Assembly: GCA_036382515.1 (NCBI GenBank)
Contig: DASVHQ010000097.1
Coordinates: 21,368-85,367, forward strand
Origin: JADGRF01 sp036382515
GTDB lineage: Bacteria > Myxococcota_A > Polyangia > Polyangiales > JAFGIB01
DNA: 64,000 nucleotides
Direction of reading: 5' to 3'
Made by a program: the position numbers and the translations under genes. The notes below the pieces were generated by a model, which saw nothing but the letters and a program-made list of their open reading frames with translations, was not told where the DNA came from and searched no databases. Shown piece by piece: positions 46,857 to 55,545 of the stretch (its first letter is position 1; each line of letters begins with the position of its first letter).

Positions 46857-47975
46857 GTGGAGCCACAGGCAGAGGAATGGCAGGCGGTTCGGCAAGCGGT
46901 GCGCTCTTTGGTGCAAGGCTTCGGGCCCGATTACTTTCGAAAGCTCGATAGCCAGCGAGCGTTTCCAGAAGAGCTGTACGCGCGAGCGGCGCAAGCCGGC
47001 TGGTTCGGCACCCTCGTCCCGGAGGCCTTCGGTGGCAACGGGGCAGGGCCCGTCGCGGCCGGCCTCATCATAGAGGAGATCAACCGCAGCGGTGGCGATG
47101 CGGCGGCGATCAACGCCCAGATGACGATCTGCGGCGCGCTCGTGCGTGGCGGATCGCCCGCGCAAAAGGAGCGCTTCCTGCCGGGCATCGCGCGCGGCGA
47201 GATCCGCTGCCTGAGCGTCGCCGCGACCGAGCCCGAGAGTGGCGCCGACATGACGCACCTCGACTCGCGTGCCCGCCGTGTCGACGGTGGCTGGGTGATC
47301 GACGCGCAGAAGGTCTTCATCTCGATGGCCGAGCATACGCGTCTGCTCATCCTGTTGGTGCGCACCGAGCAGGGGCCCACGCTTTTTCTGCTCGACCGCG
47401 AGGTTCACGGCGCCGCGATCGAGACGCGCCCCATCGACATGCTGGTGCACCGCATGACGACGATGCTCTTCATCGAAGGTCTGCAGGTCGACGACGACGC
47501 ACTGATCGGCACGCCCGGTCGCGGCATCGAGTACCTGATGGGCGGCTTCGCGCTGCGCCGCGTGCTGGCGGCGTGTGAGTGCGTGGGCAGCTCGCGCTTC
47601 CTCCTCGACAAGAGCCTGGCCCACGCCAAGGAACGGCAGAGCTTCGGGCGCTTCATCGGGCAGAACCAGGGCGTGCAGTATCCGCTGGCGCAGGCCTACG
47701 GCCACGTCGAGGCCGCCGACCTGATGCGCTGGGATGCACTGCGCTTGATCGTGGCGGGTCAAGACGCAGGTGGGCGCTCGGCGCTGGCCAAGATCCTGGC
47801 GTCGGACGCGCTGGCCGAAGCCTGCCGCGCCGCGATGACGACCTTCGGCGGTTGGGCGCTTGCCGACGAATATCACATCGAGCGCAAGCTGCGTGAAAGC
47901 ACCGTTTTCGCCTTCAACAACTTGCTGCTCAGCCACGTCGCCCAGCACGTGCTCGGCTTGCCGAAGGCCTTCTGA
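46857..47975 (+). CDS. Acyl-CoA dehydrogenase family protein
   Basis: A 372-residue flavoprotein with the three acyl-CoA dehydrogenase domains. The N-terminal helical domain includes AAQAGWFGTLVPEAFGGNGA, the middle beta domain has VAATEPESGADMT, and the C-terminal helical domain has AKERQSFGRFIGQNQGVQ and an LALADEYHIERKLRE-like end (read here as WALADEYHIERKLR). The protein should oxidise an acyl-CoA at the alpha-beta bond and pass electrons to an ETF or another carrier. It starts at GTG 46857. It is followed 35 bp downstream by the radical SAM gene, and both lie inside the cytochrome island; whether they are functionally linked is open. Confidence 0.9.
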   Translation: MEPQAEEWQAVRQAVRSLVQGFGPDYFRKLDSQRAFPEELYARAAQAGWFGTLVPEAFGGNGAGPVAAGLIIEEINRSGGDAAAINAQMTICGALVRGGSPAQKERFLPGIARGEIRCLSVAATEPESGADMTHLDSRARRVDGGWVIDAQKVFISMAEHTRLLILLVRTEQGPTLFLLDREVHGAAIETRPIDMLVHRMTTMLFIEGLQVDDDALIGTPGRGIEYLMGGFALRRVLAACECVGSSRFLLDKSLAHAKERQSFGRFIGQNQGVQYPLAQAYGHVEAADLMRWDALRLIVAGQDAGGRSALAKILASDALAEACRAAMTTFGGWALADEYHIERKLRESTVFAFNNLLLSHVAQHVLGLPKAF

Positions 47976-48010
47976 ATCGGGTCCCTGTCGCTAGAGAGGA
48001 AGTCAAGATC

Positions 48011-49147
48011 ATGGCCATCGCGCCACAACGTTCCAAAGGCCGGTTGCCTGGCTACATCTACAGCCAGGCGCCACGCAACGTGTACTGGGAGATGACGCGT
48101 GCCTGCGATCTGGCCTGCCGCCACTGCCGCGCCGACGCCGAGCACAACCGCGATCCGCGCGAGCTCACCACCGAAGAAGGCAAGACCTTGATGCGCGACA
48201 TCAAGGAGATGGGCAGCATGCTCATCCTCACGGGCGGCGACCCGATGAAGCGCAGCGATCTCTTCGAGCTGATGGACTACGGGCGCAGCATCCACTTGCC
48301 CCTGGGCATCACGCCGAGCACCACGCCCACGCTCACACGCGACGTCGTGGAGCGCTTCTCCGAGATGGGCGTGAGCGCGATGGGTGTGAGCCTCGACGGT
48401 CCGAACGCCCAGGTACACGACTCGTTCCGGCGCGTGCCGGGCACCTTCGATTGCTCGATGCGCGCGCTGTCCTGGGCCAACGAGCTGAACCTGCCGGTGC
48501 AGATCAACACAACTGTCACGGTCGAGACCTTGCCGCACCTGCGCGAGGTTTACCGCGTGCTGTGCGAGCGCGGTGCGCCTGCGGTGCGTCGCTGGAGCCT
48601 GTTCGTGCTGATCCCGGTCGGGCGTGGTGCGGCGCTCGGTGCGCCGAGCCCCGAGCAGATCGACGAGCTCTTCGCGTGGGTCTACGAGATGTCCGACAAG
48701 GCGCCGTTCCACCTGGGCACGGTCGAGGCGCCGCACTACCGTCGCTACTGGATCCAGCGCAAGCTGGCCGAGGGCGCGACGCAGGGCGACATCGAGAAGT
48801 GGGCACCACGCATGGGCTTCGGCATCCGCGACGGCAACGGCGTCGTCTTCGTGTCGAGTATTGGCGAGGTCTACCCGGCGGGCTTCTTGCCCGAGCCGCT
48901 GCTGGGCAACGTGCGCGAGCGTTCGATCATCGATCTGTACCGCAACTCACCCGCGCTCGTGGTACTGCGCGACTCCGATCAGCTGCACGGCCGCTGCGGT
49001 GCTTGCGAGTACCGCTGGCCCTGCGGCGGATCGCGCGCGCGCGCCTTCGGCATGACCGGCGACATGATGGGTTCGGATCCTCTATGCTCCTACCAGCCCG
49101 CGATGGCTGCGGATCAGCAGGCCTCGGCGGCTTCGCGGCCTGCCTAG
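48011..49147 (+). CDS. Radical SAM/SPASM domain protein (heme-biosynthesis-like)
   Basis: A 378-residue radical SAM enzyme. The N-terminal cluster motif is CDLACRHC, with a following TGGDP segment as is typical, and the C-terminal SPASM-like region has Cys residues in CGACEYRWPCGG and PLC. The sequence resembles the family named TIGR04053, related to AhbD/NirJ-type heme-modifying enzymes. The first residues, RNVYWEMTRACDLACRHC, are characteristic of that group. A role in tetrapyrrole or heme maturation would fit a cluster with about 90 heme sites, but this is inference; peptide modification is an alternative. GAGGAAG precedes ATG 48011. It lies 35 bp downstream of the acyl-CoA dehydrogenase gene. 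Confidence 0.85.
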   Translation: MAIAPQRSKGRLPGYIYSQAPRNVYWEMTRACDLACRHCRADAEHNRDPRELTTEEGKTLMRDIKEMGSMLILTGGDPMKRSDLFELMDYGRSIHLPLGITPSTTPTLTRDVVERFSEMGVSAMGVSLDGPNAQVHDSFRRVPGTFDCSMRALSWANELNLPVQINTTVTVETLPHLREVYRVLCERGAPAVRRWSLFVLIPVGRGAALGAPSPEQIDELFAWVYEMSDKAPFHLGTVEAPHYRRYWIQRKLAEGATQGDIEKWAPRMGFGIRDGNGVVFVSSIGEVYPAGFLPEPLLGNVRERSIIDLYRNSPALVVLRDSDQLHGRCGACEYRWPCGGSRARAFGMTGDMMGSDPLCSYQPAMAADQQASAASRPA

Positions 49148-49229
49148 CAGCCACACTGCGCGCGCGGTCAGCGGACTTGCGCGGAGGCCGCCTGTGGTTA
49201 CCTCGTGCATCGACTGGAGAAGACTCGCG

Positions 49230-51344
49230 ATGAGAGCGTCTTGGCTTTGGCCTGTGGCCGTGCTGTCTACCCTGTGGTGCGTCGCATGTGAGGGACCGGT
49301 GGGTCCTGCAGGTGTTGCGGGCAAGCTGGGTGAAGCCGGAGTGCCTGATCAGCAGGGAGACGCTGGGGTCGTGGGTGCACGCGGGGTGCAGGGGGCAACC
49401 GGGCTCGCGGGTCCCGCCGGCAAAGACGCCACCCCCGCGCAGCCGATCGCACTCGAGACCAAGGGCGTCGTGGGCATGGTGCGCGATCCGAGCGGGCAGC
49501 TGGTCGGCTCGGGCACGGTCTACCTGATCCCCGTGGCCGATCTCACGGCGCTCGCGAAGCAGCCGATCGATCTATCGTTGGGCACCAGCGCCGCCGCAGC
49601 GCTGGCGATCGACGAGCCGCTCGAAGATCTGCTCGACGCCAACGCCGGCAAGTACACGAGCGCCAACGTGGCGGTCGATGGCAGCTATCGCTTCACGCAG
49701 CTGGCCAAGGGCCAGTACTTCGTGGTGTTCCGACCCGGTGCCAAGGATGCCTACCACCTGCCGGGCGGCGATCGCTGCCGCAAGGCCTTCGACCAAGCTT
49801 CGCTCCTGGGCACCCAGCTCGACATCGAGGTCAGCGGCCGAGCGAGCGATGCCGCCACGTACGTCGGCTCGAGCGCATGCTTCGGCTGCCACGGTCGCCA
49901 TCGCAGCATGCGCACGGCGCATCGGCTCGGACTGCAGGTGCCGGCCACGCGCGGTCAGTTCCAGGACACCAGCGCGCTACCCAACTTCGATGCTGCCCTC
50001 TCGGCGTTCGAGCAGGGCGCGAAGCTGTACTACTACGGCTGCGACCCCACACGCGCTGGCGACGCGAAGTGCCGCGTTTCCGAGACCGATCCCACGATCG
50101 CCACGCCCAGCGCGGTGATCAGCTTCGAGCTGCACCTCGGTCGCGCTGCCGCCGTTCCCAAGGGCGAGGTCGGCGCCTACACCGTGGACATCGTCAATCG
50201 CCTCGGCAGCGGCACCGCGCACTACGACGTGGTGCTCACCTACGGCGGCGCGGTCGCCAAGCAGCGCTACCTCACGCGGCGTACGAACACAAACGGTAGC
50301 TTCAGCTACTATTTGTTGCCGCTGCAACACAATGATGCAGGCGACAATAGCTATCCGCAGAGCGACGACTGGGTCTGGAAAGACTACCAATCGGAGCAGT
50401 GGTACGACTTCGCGGCCTCGGCGCTGATCGAGCCCGGTAACACGCATGCCTTCGACAACAACTGCGCCGGCTGCCACATGACCGGCTTCCGGCTGACGGG
50501 CGACGCCACGGCCGGCTACAGCGCCCACGCCGTCGGTGACATCAACGGCGATTTCGACTTCGACGGCGATGGCAAGCGCGAGGAAATCAACACCGGCTGC
50601 GAGGACTGTCACGGTCCGGCGTCGGAGCACCTCGAGGCCAAGGTTCGCGGCCTGCGCATCGTCTCTCCCAGCCTGCTCACGCCCGAGCGCGAAGTGATGA
50701 TCTGCGGTCGCTGCCACTCGCGACCGCAAGGCAAGGGCGGCGGCGGCACCGAAGCCCCGCTCGGCAGTGACGGCCGCATGCCTCGCGCCGGCCTGCGTCG
50801 CTCGGAGTTCATCACGGGCTTCACCACGCGCGTGGATGGCGAATCCACCGACTTCCACGCCAGCGGCGACTCCAAGTCCAACCACCAGCAGTATTCGGAC
50901 TACATCCGCTCGAAGATGTATCGCAACAGCAGCTCGCTGGTCGCTTGCAGCACGTGCCACGACGCGCACGGCAACGACACCAACACGCATCAGCTGCGCT
51001 CCGCCGCGAACGACAACACCGCGTGCACGACCTGTCACAACGGCGCCGACTTCACCACGCTGAGCGGCCATCTCAACAAGGTCACCATGTACCCGCACGC
51101 TGCGGTCGATCCGACGCAGCTCGTGTGTACGGCCTGTCACATGGTGAAGACGGTCGCGTCGGGTGCGCGGCATCCGGAGTTGCTCGACAAGGTCCCCACC
51201 ACGGCGACCCCGGTTCAGTACTTCCACGGTGACACCGCGTCGCACCGCTTCTTCGTGACGCCGCGCGCGAGCTCCGCCGTTCAGCCCGTGGCCGCCACGC
51301 TGGCATGCGGCGCGTGTCACGCCGCGAAGCTCGCCAACCCCTGA
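49230..51344 (+). CDS. Octaheme c-type cytochrome lipoprotein with collagen-like stalk
   Basis: A 704-residue predicted lipoprotein (Cys20 in WCVAC, atypical at the -3 position). The mature N-terminus is immediately collagen-like: residues 22-66 read as G-X-Y triplets with one interruption, starting GPVGPAGVAG and ending GPAGKD. A beta-sandwich-like domain follows (VRDPSGQLVGSGTVYLIPV, GSYRFTQLAKGQYFVVFRPG). Eight CXXCH sites then come: CFGCH, CAGCH, CEDCH, CGRCH, CSTCH, CTTCH, CTACH, CGACH. Distal His ligands are partly provided by the motifs around HRSMRTAH. It is probably an outer-surface electron carrier. GGAGAAG lies eight bases before ATG 49230. Confidence 0.88.
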   Translation: MRASWLWPVAVLSTLWCVACEGPVGPAGVAGKLGEAGVPDQQGDAGVVGARGVQGATGLAGPAGKDATPAQPIALETKGVVGMVRDPSGQLVGSGTVYLIPVADLTALAKQPIDLSLGTSAAAALAIDEPLEDLLDANAGKYTSANVAVDGSYRFTQLAKGQYFVVFRPGAKDAYHLPGGDRCRKAFDQASLLGTQLDIEVSGRASDAATYVGSSACFGCHGRHRSMRTAHRLGLQVPATRGQFQDTSALPNFDAALSAFEQGAKLYYYGCDPTRAGDAKCRVSETDPTIATPSAVISFELHLGRAAAVPKGEVGAYTVDIVNRLGSGTAHYDVVLTYGGAVAKQRYLTRRTNTNGSFSYYLLPLQHNDAGDNSYPQSDDWVWKDYQSEQWYDFAASALIEPGNTHAFDNNCAGCHMTGFRLTGDATAGYSAHAVGDINGDFDFDGDGKREEINTGCEDCHGPASEHLEAKVRGLRIVSPSLLTPEREVMICGRCHSRPQGKGGGGTEAPLGSDGRMPRAGLRRSEFITGFTTRVDGESTDFHASGDSKSNHQQYSDYIRSKMYRNSSSLVACSTCHDAHGNDTNTHQLRSAANDNTACTTCHNGADFTTLSGHLNKVTMYPHAAVDPTQLVCTACHMVKTVASGARHPELLDKVPTTATPVQYFHGDTASHRFFVTPRASSAVQPVAATLACGACHAAKLANP

Positions 51345-51367
51345 AGACGGGGCCAAGCGTCTTGCTC

Positions 51368-52975
51368 ATGCGATCCGAAGCTCAAGACCGTAACCACTGC
51401 GCGCAACCGGCGTCGCGGGCGTGCCAGCTGCTGTGCGCCGCGCTCGCGTGCCTCGCGTGCGCGTGCGAGGTGCAAGACCCCGGCAGCGTCGCACCGCAGT
51501 TCGCTGCGGACGTACAACCGATCTTGCAGGCCCGCTGCATCCGCTGCCATGGCGAAGCTGCGCCCAAGGGTGGCTGGTCGGCCGAGAGCTACCTGAGCAC
51601 GATCGCGTGCGACGCCCAGGGCAAGCCGGTGACGGTGGAGGATGACGCCGGGGTTCCACTGCTGGACGTGCTCGACCGCGCCGACCACAAGGACACGGTC
51701 GACCCCTCCGAGCGGGGTCTCTTGCAGCGCTGGGTCGACTCGGGCGCGCCGTCGCGCGATGGCGAGATGCACCTGGTCGGCTGGCTGAATCCACGTTCGC
51801 CGAACTTCCATGGCACGCAGCTGCACAAGGATCGCTTCAACAAGCTCTTCGATCTGACCGATCGCGGTGCGTGCGGGCATTGCCACCGTGGTGCACCCGT
51901 GCGGGATCCCAAGCTCAAGGACGGTCCCGATCGCGCGCCAGCGTGCACCACGTGTCACCGCGAACCCGAAGGCGTGCTGGCCTGCGGCACGTGCCACGGT
52001 GATGGCGCAAGCCGCGCCTATCCACCGCGCGACCCGTGCTTCTTTCCGAACGGCCCCAAGGCCGGCGCGCACGCCGCACACCTCACCGATTCCAAGCTGC
52101 GCAAGGGGCACCTCACGTGCACCACGTGCCACCCGAAGGTCTATCCCGACGACCTGATCTCCGGCACGCACGCCGACGGCACGGTCGAGGTGGTGATCGA
52201 CGAAACGCTGGGCGGCAAAGGCGCGAAGTACGATCGGACGACCGGCAGCTGCACGGTCGAGTGCCACACCCAGAAGGGCAAGCACCAGAATCCGGTCTGG
52301 GCGAAGGACAAGAACTTCACCTGCAACGACTGCCACAGCTCACCGCCGGCCAATCACTTCTCCGGGCCTTGCAGCAAGTGCCATCCAGGCGTGAACGACA
52401 CGGGCACGGCGATGCTCGACACCACGTTCCACATCAACGGCGTCATCGATCTCGGGCGTGACGGAAGCCGGCGTTGCGGCATGTGCCACGGCGTCACCGA
52501 CGACCCGAACGATCCCTGGCCAGCCAGCGGCGCGCACCCGGTGCACCACGGCTCGACGCTCAGCGCAGCGCTGCCCTGCACCAGCTGCCACATGGTGCCG
52601 ATGAACGTGACGGACAAAGGGCACTTCGACCAGGGCCCCATACCCGTGATCACCTTCGGTGGTCTCGCGACCGCGCGCGGCGCAAAGCCCACTTTCGATC
52701 CCACCACCAAGACGTGTCGCAACGTGGCTTGCCACGGTGCCGAGCTCGCAGCGTCCGCTGACTATGCGCCCGTTTGGCGTGACGCAAAGCCCGGAGCTGC
52801 GGTGTGTGGTAGTTGCCACCTCGTTCCACCTTCCGCACCCCACACAGCAGACACCGGTTGTCAGGCGACCATCTGCCATGGCTCGGAGATCTCGCAGTGG
52901 CCCGCGGGTCCGCGGCTGTCGACCACCGGCGTAGCTAGACACGTGAACGGAAAACTCGACTTCGGCGCGCCGTGA
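51368..52975 (+). CDS. Multiheme c-type cytochrome lipoprotein with CX3CH and CX4CH sites
   Basis: A 535-residue lipoprotein (lipobox-like LACAC) with ten CXXCH sites plus three expanded ones: CTVECH (CX3CH), CRNVACH and CQATICH (both CX4CH). The first site lies in a mono-heme N-terminal region, VQPILQARCIRCHGEA, as in many c-type modules. The mixed CX2CH/CX4CH pattern is that of large Geobacter cytochromes (the GSu_C4xC__C2xCH type). Thirteen hemes are predicted if all three expanded sites are used. It begins 23 bp after the octaheme gene and is probably cotranscribed with it. It is likely located in the outer membrane or on the cell surface. Confidence 0.87.
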   Translation: MRSEAQDRNHCAQPASRACQLLCAALACLACACEVQDPGSVAPQFAADVQPILQARCIRCHGEAAPKGGWSAESYLSTIACDAQGKPVTVEDDAGVPLLDVLDRADHKDTVDPSERGLLQRWVDSGAPSRDGEMHLVGWLNPRSPNFHGTQLHKDRFNKLFDLTDRGACGHCHRGAPVRDPKLKDGPDRAPACTTCHREPEGVLACGTCHGDGASRAYPPRDPCFFPNGPKAGAHAAHLTDSKLRKGHLTCTTCHPKVYPDDLISGTHADGTVEVVIDETLGGKGAKYDRTTGSCTVECHTQKGKHQNPVWAKDKNFTCNDCHSSPPANHFSGPCSKCHPGVNDTGTAMLDTTFHINGVIDLGRDGSRRCGMCHGVTDDPNDPWPASGAHPVHHGSTLSAALPCTSCHMVPMNVTDKGHFDQGPIPVITFGGLATARGAKPTFDPTTKTCRNVACHGAELAASADYAPVWRDAKPGAAVCGSCHLVPPSAPHTADTGCQATICHGSEISQWPAGPRLSTTGVARHVNGKLDFGAP

Positions 52976-53094
52976 TGGGGCATTGAGAGTCAGGATCAGC
53001 GGCCGGCAGCAGGCACGGTTAGTGCAACAGGTACAGTCGACGAGGTCGGTGAGCTGAGGCGAAGTGTATGCACCCGGACCGAGGAGATTTGAGC

Positions 53095-53745
53095 GTGCGA
53101 CAGAGAACGCAACAGACGGTGCGTGAGCCGCGGGTCGACCGCTGGCAGCGAACGCTAGCCGGCGTGCTCGGTTCCGTTGCTCGTTGCAGCCGGCTTGCCG
53201 CGCTGCCGCTGCTGGCGGCGCTCTGCGGCGTGTCGATGGGCGCCTGCGGGGTCCAGCAGCACGAGGCGGGCAGTGCCCACACCGACGCAAGTCTTGCGCC
53301 GGCCGGCGCAAGAGTGGCGCAGGTGACAGTGCCTCCACGCACCCCGCAGATAGCGGCCTTCCCCTGCGTCGAGCAGTGCCACAAGGATCGCAAGCCGAAC
53401 CCCGAGAAGCGCCCGCTCAAGGAGTTCCACTCGCTCAAGCACATCGAGCATGGCGACACCACGTTCTGGTGCAACTTCTGCCACAACGACGACAACCTCG
53501 ACAGCCTGCGGCTGCTCGACGGCCGGCTCGCGACCTTCGACGAGGCCTATCGGTTGTGCGGTGAGTGCCACGGCGACAAGCGCCGCGACTGGCAAGCCGG
53601 GATCCACGGCCTGCAGACGGGTGGCTGGGACAGCCGACGCGAGACAGTGCGTCGCAGCTGCACGGCGTGCCACGACCCGCACGCCCCGCGCCGCCCGAGC
53701 TTCCAGGCGCTGCCACCCCCGATGCGACCGCGAGGTGAGAAATGA
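53095..53745 (+). CDS. Tetraheme c-type cytochrome lipoprotein
   Basis: A 216-residue protein with a long basic N-terminus and a hydrophobic signal ending in a lipobox-like MGAC. Four heme sites follow: CVEQCH (CX3CH), CNFCH, CGECH and CTACH. The compact tetraheme arrangement, with His-rich spacers such as FHSLKHIEHGD, is that of small periplasmic shuttle cytochromes. GTG 53095 is chosen for GAGGAG eight bases upstream; ATG 53068 is an in-frame alternative. The stop overlaps the start of the Fe-S protein gene (ATGA), so electron exchange between the two products is plausible. Confidence 0.8.
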   Translation: MRQRTQQTVREPRVDRWQRTLAGVLGSVARCSRLAALPLLAALCGVSMGACGVQQHEAGSAHTDASLAPAGARVAQVTVPPRTPQIAAFPCVEQCHKDRKPNPEKRPLKEFHSLKHIEHGDTTFWCNFCHNDDNLDSLRLLDGRLATFDEAYRLCGECHGDKRRDWQAGIHGLQTGGWDSRRETVRRSCTACHDPHAPRRPSFQALPPPMRPRGEK

Positions 53746-54800
53746 CCGAGCTGAATCATGGCTGCGGTGGAGCGGGCTGCACGTGCTCGGCGCCAGGCAG
53801 CGGTAACGGCACCGGCGCTTGCGGCGGCGCCGCCGACGGCTGCAGCTGCGGGAGCGTGCCCGCCGAGATCGAAGACAACGAGGAGCTCGCTGCGGCACTG
53901 GTGCGCGGCGGCGAGCAGGCGCAGGCCACACGCCGCACCTTCCTCGCCTCCATGGCTGCCGCCGCGGGAACAGCGGCCGTGGCCGGCACCGGCTGCAGCA
54001 CCACGCTCACGTGGGAGCAGTTCTCGCAGAAGCACTACAAAGAGCTGACGCCCGAGGACAAGAAGAAGGTGATCGCGCGCGTCGAGCGCCAGGCTCGCGA
54101 GCGCTACGGGGTCGACGTCAGTGTCTCCGACCCTCAGCCGACGCCCGGGATCGAGTTCGCCTACGCGCTCAACCTCTCGTACTGCATCGGCTGTCGTCGC
54201 TGCGAGTATGCCTGCCCGGTCGAGAACAACACCTCGCGCGACCCCGAGATGCACTACATCCGTGTGCTGCAGATCGACAAGGGCACGATGAGCATCGAAG
54301 AGTCCGAGAGCTACTACGAAGGCGCGGTGCCGGCCAAAGACAAGTACTACATGCCGGTGCAGTGCCATCAGTGCGACCACCCGCCATGCGTGCGCGCATG
54401 TCCGGTGTCGGCCACGTGGAAAGAGAAAGACGGCGTCGTCGTCGTCGACTACGACTGGTGCATCGGTTGCCGCTACTGCGAGGCTGCATGCCCGTACTGG
54501 GCGCGCCGCTTCAACTTTGCCGAGCCGGCGCTGCACCCCTCCGAGATCAACCCCAAGCAGGGCATGCTGAGCAACCGCATCCGCCCGGTCGGCGTGGTCG
54601 AGAAGTGCACGTTCTGCCTGCACCGCACGCGCGAAGGCCGCTATCCCGCGTGCCTGGAAGTGTGCCCGACGGGATCGCGCAAGTTCGGCAACCTGCTCGA
54701 CCCCAACAGCGAAGTGCGACGCATCATCGAGACCAAGCGCATCTACGTGTTCAAGGAAGAGCTCGGAACCATCCCGCGCTTCTATTACTTCTTCGACTGA
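53742..54800 (+). CDS. Tat-exported 4Fe-4S ferredoxin-type electron transfer subunit
   Basis: A 352-residue protein of the DmsB/NrfC/PsrB type with four [4Fe-4S]-ligating cysteine clusters: CIGCRRCEYAC, CHQCDHPPCVRAC, CIGCRYCEAAC and CTFCLHRTREGRYPACLEVC. A twin-arginine signal, TRRTFLAS, precedes a short hydrophobic segment, so it is exported folded. Unusually, the first 36 residues before the Tat motif hold six cysteines (C8, C13, C15, C27, C34, C36) in a Gly-rich context. In NrfD-linked complexes this subunit carries electrons between the quinol-oxidising membrane subunit and the cytochromes. The likely partner NrfD-type gene is at 61.6 kb. ATG 53742 overlaps the tetraheme stop. Confidence 0.92.
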   Translation: MTELNHGCGGAGCTCSAPGSGNGTGACGGAADGCSCGSVPAEIEDNEELAAALVRGGEQAQATRRTFLASMAAAAGTAAVAGTGCSTTLTWEQFSQKHYKELTPEDKKKVIARVERQARERYGVDVSVSDPQPTPGIEFAYALNLSYCIGCRRCEYACPVENNTSRDPEMHYIRVLQIDKGTMSIEESESYYEGAVPAKDKYYMPVQCHQCDHPPCVRACPVSATWKEKDGVVVVDYDWCIGCRYCEAACPYWARRFNFAEPALHPSEINPKQGMLSNRIRPVGVVEKCTFCLHRTREGRYPACLEVCPTGSRKFGNLLDPNSEVRRIIETKRIYVFKEELGTIPRFYYFFD

Positions 54801-54813
54801 CAGGAGCCGCGCA

Positions 54814-55503
54814 GTGATCCTCTCGATCCGCAACACACTCACGGCTGGCCGCGTCCACACGCTCTTGCTGGCTGCAGCCTTCGGCCTGCTCGGCTCGCTA
54901 GCCGTGGGCTGCGGGAAGATTCCCGTGAGCCCGCACGCTCCGCTCGCCGCGCGTGCAGCCGACAAGCAGCTCACCGACATCCCCGCGGCGCCAGTCGCCG
55001 GCAAGATCAATGGCGCGGCGTTCAAGGTCGCGGATGCGCGCGTGCGCATCATCACCATGGAGGGGCGGGAGCGCGTCGATATCCTGCTCTCCGACTCGAA
55101 GATCGAGCGCTGCGGCTTGCCCCTGGCCACGCACGATCGCCGTGTCTGGCTGCGCTGGCCGGGCAAGCACGTGCTCGACGGAGCCCCCATACGCGTGGAA
55201 GTCGGACAGAAGGGCCCAATCTCCGTGCACTACGAGCAGCCGGAAGACCGTCTGTGGCTGGGCCACGGCGGCGGCGCGGCGCTGCTCAGCGTGCGCGACG
55301 ACGGCTTCGGTGCATACAAGGGTGCCGTCTGGGCGTGCTTCGACGATACCGAGCACAGCTGTGTGAGCGGCCAATTCGAAGCCACGGCGTGTCGTTCGGA
55401 GCTCAACGTCGACGACTCGGTCTGGGGCTCGGCGCGCCTGGACGCGAAATACCCTGCGATAGGGTCAGGCGTCGGGGCTGGCGTTGGGTCCGGGTCGCAC
55501 TGA
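54814..55503 (+). CDS. Lipoprotein of unknown function in the cytochrome operon
   Basis: A 229-residue predicted lipoprotein (hydrophobic N-terminus ending AVGC, GTG start, CAGGAG upstream). No heme motif is present; there are only a few scattered cysteines. The mature part is beta-rich with conserved-looking VWLRWPGKHVL and VEVGQKGPISVHY segments and ends in a Gly/Val-rich tail. It lies 13 bp after the Fe-S protein gene and just before the barrel gene, which suggests an accessory role in the electron-transfer complex or barrel assembly. I recognise no family. Confidence 0.6.
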   Translation: MILSIRNTLTAGRVHTLLLAAAFGLLGSLAVGCGKIPVSPHAPLAARAADKQLTDIPAAPVAGKINGAAFKVADARVRIITMEGRERVDILLSDSKIERCGLPLATHDRRVWLRWPGKHVLDGAPIRVEVGQKGPISVHYEQPEDRLWLGHGGGAALLSVRDDGFGAYKGAVWACFDDTEHSCVSGQFEATACRSELNVDDSVWGSARLDAKYPAIGSGVGAGVGSGSH

Positions 55504-55545
55504 CGTGAGGCATAAGGAGTGGTCGCCGCGGCGGCTGCAACTGTC

